Origin: an uncultured Blautia sp.
GTDB lineage: Bacteria; Bacillota; Clostridia; Lachnospirales; Lachnospiraceae
Reading direction: 5' to 3'
Length of the DNA stretch: 5,208 nucleotides
Assembly (NCBI RefSeq): GCF_934372025.1
Contig: NZ_CAKROJ010000104.1
Coordinates: forward strand, 1-5,208
The notes under the pieces are model-generated. The model saw nothing but the letters and a program-made list of their open reading frames with translations. It was not told where the DNA came from and searched no databases. The translations under genes were made by a program, and so were the position numbers. Below, in pieces: positions 1-5,208 of this stretch (the first letter of the stretch is position 1; every line of letters starts with the position of its first letter).

Positions 1-10
1 GAATTATCAG

Positions 11-41
11 GGCGGGGTGTATGCCCCGCCTGCTTTTTTTT
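11..41 (+). terminator. Rho-independent terminator upstream of the ATPase gene
   Basis: Seen directly: GGCGGGG at 11-17 and CCCCGCC at 24-30 form a perfect 7-bp, almost all-GC stem with a 6-base loop (TGTATG), followed by TGC and eight T at 34-41. This is a textbook intrinsic terminator for + strand transcription. It ends only 18 bases before the start codon of the ATPase gene, so it lies between that gene and whatever precedes the window. Inference: the preceding gene is probably the substrate-binding protein of the same importer, and partial read-through lets the binding protein be made in excess over the ATPase and permease. Bases 1-10 are too few to assign to any gene. Confidence 0.88.
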
Positions 42-44
42 GAG

Positions 45-52
45 AAAGGGGG
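45..52 (+). promoter_or_regulatory. Ribosome binding site that fixes a TTG start
   Basis: The purine run AAAGGGGG at 45-52 ends 7 bases before TTG at 60-62, ideal Shine-Dalgarno spacing. The in-frame ATG at 21 lies inside the terminator hairpin and the in-frame ATG at 81 has a T-rich, unsuitable upstream sequence. This site is therefore the main reason for choosing the TTG start. Confidence 0.75.
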
Positions 53-59
53 CGCCACC

Positions 60-1598
60 TTGGCAGATAATATTTTGGTAATGGATCACATTACGAAGGA
101 GTTCCCCGGTGTTAAGGCTCTGGACAATGTAAATCTTGAAGTCCAGCGAGGAGAGATTCACGCGCTGATCGGTGAAAACGGTGCGGGAAAATCCACACTG
201 ATGAACGTATTAAGTGGTCAGTATCCATATGGAAGTTACACAGGTACAGTTACCTATGAAGGTGAGGAATGTAAGTTTAAAAACCTGAATGACAGTGAGG
301 CAAAAGGTATTGTTATCATTCACCAGGAACTTGCGCTTATTCCGTTGCTTTCTATTGGCGAGAATATGTTTCTCGGAAACGAGATTAAGAATAAACGCGG
401 CAGCATTGACTGGGACAGAACATATAGTGAAGCAGAAAAACACATGGCTCAGGTTGGTCTTCATGAATCAGCTCAGACACTGATCAAAGATATCGGAACA
501 GGTAAGCAGCAGCTGGTAGAGATCGCAAAGGCATTTTCAAAGAAGGTTAAACTTCTTATCCTGGATGAGCCTACTTCTTCTCTGAATGATGAAGATGCAA
601 AGATGCTCCTGGATCTTCTGATGGAATTCAAGAAGAATGGACTGACATCTATTATTATCACACATAAACTGAATGAGATTATTTACTGTGCAGACCGCTG
701 TACGATCATCCGAGACGGAAGTACGATCGAGACACTGACAAAAGGTGTGGATGATCTTAGCGAGGACCGTATCATCAAAGGTATGGTTGGTCGTTCCATG
801 GATGACCGTTATCCGTCCAGAAAACATAATGTCAGCAAAGACGTTATGCTCGAAGTGAAGGACTGGACGGTACACCATCCGCTTTATCCGGAAAAAGTCG
901 TAGATGACAAGATCAACTGTAAAGTACATAAAGGAGAAGTTGTTGGTTTCTCAGGACTGCAGGGTGCAGGACGTACAGAGTTTGCAATGTCTGTATTTGG
1001 TAAGAGCTATGGAACCAATATTTCCGGAGACCTTTATATCAAGGGAGAAAAAGTAAATCTCAAGAATCCACAGGATGCAATTCGTCATGGACTTGCGTAT
1101 GTGACTGAAGACCGTAAGACGAACGGACTGATCCTTGGAGAATCAATCCGATTTAATACAACGCTTGCAAGACTTTCCAAGGTCTGCGAGAAAGGTGTTA
1201 TCAATACAGATCTCGAAGTACATCTGGCTGATGATATGACAAAGGAAATGGGAACCAAAACTCCTTCTAATGAACAGAAGATCGGTAACCTTTCCGGTGG
1301 TAACCAGCAGAAGGCACTGCTTGGTAAGTGGATGTTTACAGAACCGGATATTCTGATTCTGGACGAGCCTACAAGAGGTATTGACGTAGGTGCTAAATAT
1401 GATATCTACTGTCTGATCAATAAAATGGTAGAAGAAGGAAAATCAGTTATCATGATTTCTTCTGAAATGCCAGAGCTTCTTGGTATGTGTGACCGAATCT
1501 ATGTTATGAGTGAGGGACGTCTGGCAGGTGAATTCACCGCTGAAGAGGCAACTCAGGAACGTATCATGGCATCGATCATGCAGGAACAGAATAAGTAA
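60..1598 (+). CDS. mmsA: Sugar ABC transporter ATP-binding protein, XylG/MmsA (GguA) type
   Basis: Cytoplasmic ATPase that powers import of a monosaccharide (CUT2 family), paired with the permease encoded next. With the TTG start it is 512 residues, the usual length for XylG/MglA/RbsA proteins. There are two tandem nucleotide-binding domains. Domain 1 has Walker A GENGAGKST (about 38-46), Q-loop HQE (88-90), a degenerate signature IGTGKQQ (145-151), Walker B LLILDEP (165-171) and the H-loop histidine near 202. Domain 2 has the family-typical altered Walker A GLQGAGRTE (299-307, Arg for Lys), signature LSGGNQQK (411-418), Walker B ILILDEP (431-437) and Ser in place of the switch histidine (ISSE). 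The stretch YPYGSYTGTV after Walker A and HQELALI resemble E. coli XylG (YPHGSYEGEI) more than RbsA or MglA. That supports a xylose/multiple-monosaccharide subfamily, but the exact substrate cannot be read from the ATPase. A start at 21 would add 13 residues coded by the terminator hairpin and is rejected. The permease follows after 43 bases, so the two are cotranscribed. Confidence 0.95.
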   Translation: MADNILVMDHITKEFPGVKALDNVNLEVQRGEIHALIGENGAGKSTLMNVLSGQYPYGSYTGTVTYEGEECKFKNLNDSEAKGIVIIHQELALIPLLSIGENMFLGNEIKNKRGSIDWDRTYSEAEKHMAQVGLHESAQTLIKDIGTGKQQLVEIAKAFSKKVKLLILDEPTSSLNDEDAKMLLDLLMEFKKNGLTSIIITHKLNEIIYCADRCTIIRDGSTIETLTKGVDDLSEDRIIKGMVGRSMDDRYPSRKHNVSKDVMLEVKDWTVHHPLYPEKVVDDKINCKVHKGEVVGFSGLQGAGRTEFAMSVFGKSYGTNISGDLYIKGEKVNLKNPQDAIRHGLAYVTEDRKTNGLILGESIRFNTTLARLSKVCEKGVINTDLEVHLADDMTKEMGTKTPSNEQKIGNLSGGNQQKALLGKWMFTEPDILILDEPTRGIDVGAKYDIYCLINKMVEEGKSVIMISSEMPELLGMCDRIYVMSEGRLAGEFTAEEATQERIMASIMQEQNK

Positions 1599-1624
1599 TA
1601 GGATCTGTAACCATAGATTCTACT

Positions 1625-1634
1625 GGGAAAGGGG
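1625..1634 (+). promoter_or_regulatory. Ribosome binding site for the permease gene
   Basis: GGGAAAGGGG ends 7 bases before the ATG at 1642. It decides the start: the same frame is open back to an ATG at 1510 inside the ATPase gene, but that extension encodes basic residues that do not fit the family and has no need to exist given this strong site. Confidence 0.8.
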
Positions 1635-1641
1635 TAAAAAA

Positions 1642-2799
1642 ATGAAATTTAATGTAAAAGACTTCTTAAGAAAATATACTATGGTCATCGCACTGGTGAT
1701 TGTATTTATCCTCTTCTGCGGACTGACAGATGGAAGACTTCTGTATGCGCAGAATATGTCAAACTTAATGCTTCAGAACGGTTATGTTCTTGTCCTTGCC
1801 TGTGGTATGTTGTTATGTATCCTGACAGGTGGTAACATCGACCTTTCTGTTGGTGCAGTTATCTGTCTGGTTGGCGGACTTGCAGCAGTTCTTATCAGCA
1901 ACAAAGGAATGAATCCTTATCTTACAATCATCATCTGTATTGCAGTTGGTATCCTTGTAGGTGTATGGCAGGGCTACTGGATCGGTTACAAACGTATCCC
2001 TCCATTTATCACAACACTTGCCGGTATGTTTATCTTCCGTGGATTTGGACGTCTGATCCTGGATAACAAGACAGTATCTATCCAGAACAAAGATTTCCTG
2101 AAAGTGTTTACTTCTTACATCAATGTTCCGGGACTTGATGAAACAGCAAATTATTCTGCACTGATCGTAGGTGTTATCGTTGCAGTATATGTAATCTTCA
2201 ACGTGGTTCGTTCCAGAGCAAACAAAGCTAAAAAAGGCTATCGTCAGAATACAGCATTTTCTGATTACAGCAAAGCTGTTATCATTGCAGCAGTTATCCT
2301 CTGGTACTGCTACAAACTGTTCCAGTACAAAGGTATTTCCGTAATGTTCATCTGGGTAGTTGCAATCTGCCTGATCTACAATTTCATCACATCCAGAACA
2401 GCATTCGGACGTTATTTCTATGCAATTGGTGGTAATGAAAAAGCTACACAGCTTTCTGGTATTGATACAAACAAAGTTTACTTTATTGCTTATGTTAACA
2501 TGGGACTTCTTGCAGGTCTTGCAGGTCTTCTCTGTGCAGCACGTGTAGGTTCTGTAAATGGTAGTACAGGTACATCCTTCGAGATGGATGCAATCGGTTC
2601 CTGTTTCATCGGTGGTGCTTCTGCTTACGGCGGCAGCGGATCCGTTGGTGGTGTAGTAATCGGTGCGCTTCTTCTTGGTGTTATCAACATGGGTATGTCA
2701 ATCATGGGTATCGGTGACTCCTGGCAGTATGTTGTAAAAGGTGCCGTACTTCTGATCGCAGTTGTATTCGACGTATTATCCAGCAGAAAGAACGGATAA
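1642..2799 (+). CDS. mmsB: Sugar ABC transporter permease, XylH/MmsB (GguB) type
   Basis: Integral membrane channel subunit of the importer (BPD_transp_2 family), expected to work as a dimer with the ATPase above and an extracellular sugar-binding protein. The protein is 385 residues, close to E. coli XylH and longer than RbsC/MglC (about 320-335). A short basic N-terminus precedes the first membrane segment (about 13-29). Further hydrophobic segments lie near 47-62, 67-85, 93-112, 122-140, 171-188, 211-224, 233-250, 279-300, 335-355 and 362-378. The charged cytoplasmic stretch at about 190-210 followed by an extra membrane segment is the feature that separates XylH/GguB-like permeases from the shorter ones. 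Conserved family blocks are visible: LTGGNIDLSVGA (61-72), the ATPase-coupling loop FGRYFYAIGGNEKATQLSGI (255-274), and DAIGSCFIGGASAYGGSGSV (316-335). It lies 43 bases behind the ATPase gene and is followed by a terminator, so it ends the transport operon. The substrate is probably xylose or a related monosaccharide. Confidence 0.94.
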   Translation: MKFNVKDFLRKYTMVIALVIVFILFCGLTDGRLLYAQNMSNLMLQNGYVLVLACGMLLCILTGGNIDLSVGAVICLVGGLAAVLISNKGMNPYLTIIICIAVGILVGVWQGYWIGYKRIPPFITTLAGMFIFRGFGRLILDNKTVSIQNKDFLKVFTSYINVPGLDETANYSALIVGVIVAVYVIFNVVRSRANKAKKGYRQNTAFSDYSKAVIIAAVILWYCYKLFQYKGISVMFIWVVAICLIYNFITSRTAFGRYFYAIGGNEKATQLSGIDTNKVYFIAYVNMGLLAGLAGLLCAARVGSVNGSTGTSFEMDAIGSCFIGGASAYGGSGSVGGVVIGALLLGVINMGMSIMGIGDSWQYVVKGAVLLIAVVFDVLSSRKNG

Positions 2800-2843
2800 T
2801 AACAGAAATACTGTGAATGAGATAAAATGTAAATGAATGATTT

Positions 2844-2879
2844 GGGTCATTGCGTTTGGCGCAATGGCCCTTTTCGTTT
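2844..2879 (+). terminator. Rho-independent terminator closing the transport operon
   Basis: GGGTCATTGCG at 2844-2854 pairs with CGCAATGGCCC at 2860-2870 across an 11-bp stem with a single T-G wobble and a 5-base loop TTTGG, followed by TTTTCGTTT. It starts 45 bases after the permease stop. The opposite strand lacks a good T tract after the stem, so the terminator appears to work in one direction only. It separates the transporter genes from the sensor genes. Confidence 0.92.
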
Positions 2880-2896
2880 ATATAAACAAGAACGCT

Positions 2897-2926
2897 TTTG
2901 CAGTGCCGGGCAGAATGTGTTACACT
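2897..2926 (+). promoter_or_regulatory. Candidate promoter of the sensor genes
   Basis: Between the terminator and the sensor gene there is a possible housekeeping promoter: an extended -10 element TG-T-TACACT (TG at 2918-2919, hexamer 2921-2926, 4 of 6 to TATAAT). Its weak -35 is TTTGCA at 2897-2902 (18-base spacer), or TTGCAG at 2898-2903 (17-base spacer). Transcription would begin near 2932-2935, leaving a leader of about 20 bases. The -35 match is poor, which fits either weak basal expression or a need for an activator. This is a prediction by eye only. Confidence 0.4.
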
Positions 2927-2953
2927 GATATCTGGTAAAAAACAATAGAAAGA

Positions 2954-3976
2954 ATGAAAATTATGAAGAAATATACCCTGACAGTTTTCTGTGTGCTGGC
3001 AGGCTGCATCTTTTTCCTTTCCGGAATCTGGATTTATTTTCAGAAAAATCTGGACAGAGTGGAACTGGGAGAAGGTGAATATGCTGCGAGCTATCAGAGA
3101 CATTATCTGATGATCTCAAATGAAAAGGATACCAGTATGTGGCAGTCTGTTTATGAGAGTGCGTCCAAAGCAGCAGAAAGTGAAAATGCGTATGTGGAAA
3201 TGCTTACTTCGGAACAGATGAACGGATACACGCAGGCTGACTGTCTGAAGATCGGAATCGCATCACAGGTAGATGGAATCATTCTTGAGGCAGATGGAAG
3301 CAAAGAAGAACAGCATCTGATCAATGAAGCACTGAAGGATAAAATTCCTGTGGTAACGGTTATGACGGATGATACTGCAACAGGCAGGATCAGTTTTGTA
3401 GGATTAAACAGCTATCAGATGGGAAGTGCCTATACAGAGCAGATCAAGGGTCTGCTTAAGGCAGAAGGAACGACCAGTGTCATGTTCCTTTCGACATCAG
3501 CGTCCAAAACACAGGAAAGCAATCTGGTCTATTCGCAGGTGAAAAAAGAACTTGAAGCAGTGAAAAATGAGAGACAGTCTGTAGACATGACAGAATACTG
3601 TGTGGACAGCAGTGCAGATTTTGATACAGAAGAATTTGTTCGTGATATGTTTGTAAATGAAGAAGAGCTGCCTGATATTCTGGTATGTATGGATGAGGTT
3701 GTAACGGAATGCGTCTATCAGGCGCTGATCGACTACAACCAGGTTGGAAATGTCAAGGTGATTGGATACTATTATTCTGAAATGATTCTGGACGCAATTG
3801 ATAAGGGAATTATCTCTTCAGCTATCGCACTGGATATGGATGAGATAGGAAGATACAGTATCAATGCACTTGATGAATATCTTACTCTGGGGCACAGCAA
3901 CGGATATTACAGTGTAAACCAGCATGTTATCACAAAGGATAATACCGGGGATTACAGGACGGAGGACAAGGGATGA
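2954..3976 (+). CDS. Membrane-anchored sugar-binding-domain sensor protein (XylFII-like)
   Basis: A 340-residue protein with an N-terminal hydrophobic segment (about 9-28) followed by a periplasmic-binding-protein type 1 fold (Peripla_BP_4-like). Visible blocks are the first strand and helix YLMISNEKDTSMWQ (51-64), QVDGIILEADG (105-115), DKIPVVTVMTDD (129-140), GRISFVGLNSYQMG (144-157), and in the second lobe DILVCMDEV (241-249), NVKVIGYYYSE (266-276) and KGIISSAIALDMDEIG (284-299). It probably binds a sugar outside the cell and passes the signal to the kinase that overlaps it, as XylFII does for LytS in C. beijerinckii. It is unlikely to be the importer's own binding protein because it is separated from the transporter by a terminator and coupled to a kinase. 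LAGC at 15-18 resembles a lipobox, but the hydrophobic run continues for some ten residues after the Cys, which suggests an uncleaved membrane anchor. There is no strong ribosome site (only GA-rich AGAAAG). An in-frame ATG at 2963 (MKKYTL...) is an equally plausible start. The fold is clear; the ligand is not known. Confidence 0.85.
   Translation: MKIMKKYTLTVFCVLAGCIFFLSGIWIYFQKNLDRVELGEGEYAASYQRHYLMISNEKDTSMWQSVYESASKAAESENAYVEMLTSEQMNGYTQADCLKIGIASQVDGIILEADGSKEEQHLINEALKDKIPVVTVMTDDTATGRISFVGLNSYQMGSAYTEQIKGLLKAEGTTSVMFLSTSASKTQESNLVYSQVKKELEAVKNERQSVDMTEYCVDSSADFDTEEFVRDMFVNEEELPDILVCMDEVVTECVYQALIDYNQVGNVKVIGYYYSEMILDAIDKGIISSAIALDMDEIGRYSINALDEYLTLGHSNGYYSVNQHVITKDNTGDYRTEDKG
3961..3966 (+). 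promoter_or_regulatory. Ribosome binding site for the kinase, inside the preceding gene
   Basis: GGAGGA lies within the last codons of the binding-protein gene, 6 bases before the ATG at 3973. It is the strongest Shine-Dalgarno match to the consensus in the window. With the ATGA stop/start overlap it points to translational coupling of the two sensor proteins. Confidence 0.8.
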
Positions 3977-5208
3977 AACATGTTAAAGAAATATCTTCCG
4001 TTAAAAATTCCATACAGACCCGTCTGAGTGGTGTAATGATTCTGGTGCTGGTGCTTATACTGGGAATCAATATTTTTATTTTCAATCAGATCCATACGGC
4101 GGTAATGCGTATCGATGCTGTTTTTTCCAGTAACACAGCTGTAAATGAACTGTCAGAAGCCCTGGAACAGGTGGAAAATACCGTGTTTGAGTATCTGAAT
4201 ACAAAGAGCACCCAGGCACTGGAGAATTATTACCGATATGAACAGAATTATAAAAATCTGATAGAAGAACTGAATGATAAGAATCTGGATAATGAAGTGA
4301 AAATGCTGGAAAAAAATATCCGGCGAATGTCGGAAAGCTATCTGGAATTGACGAGTGAAACCGTTCAGGCAAAGCGAGGCAGAAATGTAGAAAAGTATAA
4401 AACGGCCTATGAGTCTGAAAGCGAATTATATGAATATATTAATTCCTATATATACAGACTGAATAATCTTCGGTTTAAAACAAACTCTGCTAATTATCAG
4501 CTTCTTCTTTCTGTGATGGACGTGTTGTACAGGCTTTGTATTTTTGTTATGGTGGTGGTATATGCCCTTGGACTTGCCATGACGACCATTCTTGTGCGCA
4601 ATATGATCCAGCCGTTGACTGATCTTTCCAATACGGCACATGAGGTTGCAAAGGGTAACTTAAATGTACCTCAGCTTCCGGTAGTTGTTGAAGATGAGGT
4701 TGGTGTTGTAACACGAAGCTTTAACCAGATGCTGGAAAGTATTCGCCAGAATATCGAGCAGCTTAAGGAAAGTATGGAACGTCAGGCACAGATGAAGGAA
4801 CGAGAGCTTCTTATGGAGACTCATCTGAAGGAGGCTCAGCTGAAATACCTTCAGGCGCAGATCAATCCGCATTTCCTGTTTAACAGTCTGAATGCAGGTG
4901 CACAGCTGGCAATGATGGGTGACGCGGATAATACAGGTATTTTTCTTGAAAAGATGGCAGATTTTTTTCGCTATAATGTACGTAAAATGGAAGAAGATGC
5001 AATGCTCTGGGAGGAGATTGAAGCGGTAGATAACTACATCTATATTCTGAATGTCCGTTTTGCAGGTGATATCACTTACATTAAAGATGTAGATGAGAAT
5101 ATTGAAAATATCCGTATCCCTAGTATGATATTGCAGCCTCTGGTGGAAAATGCAGTGCAGCATGGAATCCATGACTGTATGGAGACAGGATGGATCCGTA
5201 TGGAAATT
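3973..5208 (+). CDS. Sensor histidine kinase, LytS/YesM family (3' truncated by window edge)
   Basis: The frame is open from ATG 3973 to the last base, giving 412 codons with no stop. Order of parts: basic N-terminus; first membrane segment (about 19-37, VMILVLVLILGINIFIF); an extracellular, glutamate/asparagine/leucine-rich and apparently all-helical region (38-180) without a recognisable Cache domain; second membrane segment (about 185-208); a HAMP linker (209-258, with IQPLTDLSNTA and EDEVGVVTRSFNQM); and a charged coiled-coil-like helix (258-293). The His_kinase (PF06580) motif QAQINPHFLFNSLNA follows, with phospho-acceptor His300. The N-box of the ATPase domain is present as PSMILQPLVENAVQHG (383-398). 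The glycine-rich boxes that should follow are off-window; family lengths suggest roughly 70-100 residues are missing. It would autophosphorylate and signal to a YesN/AraC-type response regulator, probably the next gene. Start and stop overlap with the sugar-binding sensor protein implies a joint receptor. Family assignment is firm; the signal (sugar via the binding protein) is inference. Confidence 0.93.
   Translation, partial: MKHVKEISSVKNSIQTRLSGVMILVLVLILGINIFIFNQIHTAVMRIDAVFSSNTAVNELSEALEQVENTVFEYLNTKSTQALENYYRYEQNYKNLIEELNDKNLDNEVKMLEKNIRRMSESYLELTSETVQAKRGRNVEKYKTAYESESELYEYINSYIYRLNNLRFKTNSANYQLLLSVMDVLYRLCIFVMVVVYALGLAMTTILVRNMIQPLTDLSNTAHEVAKGNLNVPQLPVVVEDEVGVVTRSFNQMLESIRQNIEQLKESMERQAQMKERELLMETHLKEAQLKYLQAQINPHFLFNSLNAGAQLAMMGDADNTGIFLEKMADFFRYNVRKMEEDAMLWEEIEAVDNYIYILNVRFAGDITYIKDVDENIENIRIPSMILQPLVENAVQHGIHDCMETGWIRMEI

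Noticed and set aside
210..929. Open frames on the - strand and a second + frame within the ATPase gene
   Set aside because: All lie inside a gene with full ABC motifs, lack ribosome sites and encode implausible proteins.
899..1000. Altered Walker A (Arg for Lys) in the second ATPase domain as a sign of a defective protein
   Set aside because: This change, like the degenerate signature in the first domain, is normal for XylG/MglA/RbsA-type two-domain ATPases.
1601..1620. Weak hairpin between the ATPase and permease genes (GGATCT with AGATTC)
   Set aside because: Six pairs with a wobble, an 8-base loop and no T tract; not a terminator and not strong enough to call a regulatory structure.
1510..1641. 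Upstream extension of the permease frame to an ATG inside the ATPase gene
   Set aside because: The extra 44 residues are basic and unlike any permease N-terminus, overlap the ATPase coding region, and the strong GGGAAAGGGG site sets the start at 1642.
2886..2900. Possible CcpA (cre) site around AAGAACGCTTTT at the candidate -35
   Set aside because: Only the central ACGCTTTT resembles the consensus; several conserved flanking positions (TG on the left, CA on the right) do not match.
2917..2925. Short dyad GTGT-T-ACAC overlapping the candidate -10
   Set aside because: Four-base arms are expected by chance, and the flanks (CAGA and TCTG) are not placed symmetrically, so an operator cannot be claimed.
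2702..3103. - strand open frame across the intergenic gap
   Set aside because: It runs through the end of the permease, the terminator and the sensor gene start, with a low-quality composition and no recognisable domain.
4082..5172. Three open frames on the - strand (4082-4372, 4426-4641, 4660-5172)
   Set aside because: They are antisense shadows of the histidine kinase. Their translations are Cys/His/Phe-rich with no family resemblance, while the + strand frame shows clear kinase motifs.
1..5208. CRISPR arrays, tRNA or rRNA genes, insertion sequences, long repeats
   Set aside because: Reading both strands showed no repeat-spacer pattern, no tRNA-like segment, no transposase and no long direct or inverted repeats beyond the two terminators.

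Overview
The window looks like a chromosomal piece of a low-to-moderate GC member of the Firmicutes, most likely a gut Clostridia/Lachnospiraceae-type bacterium. The reasons are the purine-rich Shine-Dalgarno sites, a Gram-positive style sensor gene pair and the protein sequences; genus cannot be fixed by eye. All four genes are on the + strand and nothing convincing is coded on the - strand.

Layout: (1) Positions 11-41 hold a strong intrinsic terminator, probably following an off-window gene (likely the transporter's sugar-binding protein). (2) Positions 60-1598 and 1642-2799 encode the two-domain ATPase and the permease of a XylG/XylH-type (multiple monosaccharide, MmsA/MmsB or GguA/GguB) sugar ABC importer. 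(3) The 154-base gap at 2800-2953 contains a clear intrinsic terminator and then a plausible promoter. (4) Positions 2954-3976 encode a membrane-anchored sugar-binding-domain protein that looks like a sensor subunit rather than a transport subunit. Its stop overlaps (ATGA) the start of (5) a LytS/YesM-type sensor histidine kinase at 3973, which stays open to the right edge (412 codons seen; the C-terminal part of the ATPase domain is missing).

How they work together (inference): the importer takes up a pentose or related monosaccharide. The anchored binding protein and the kinase form an extracellular sugar-sensing complex, as known for the XylFII-LytS-YesN system that controls xylFGH in Clostridium beijerinckii. 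A YesN/AraC-type response regulator is expected just beyond the right edge. The arrangement is therefore a probable relative of a described three-component system rather than a new class. The less ordinary points are the terminator placed directly in front of the ATPase start with no room for a promoter, the TTG start, and the uncleaved-looking anchor of the sensor binding protein.
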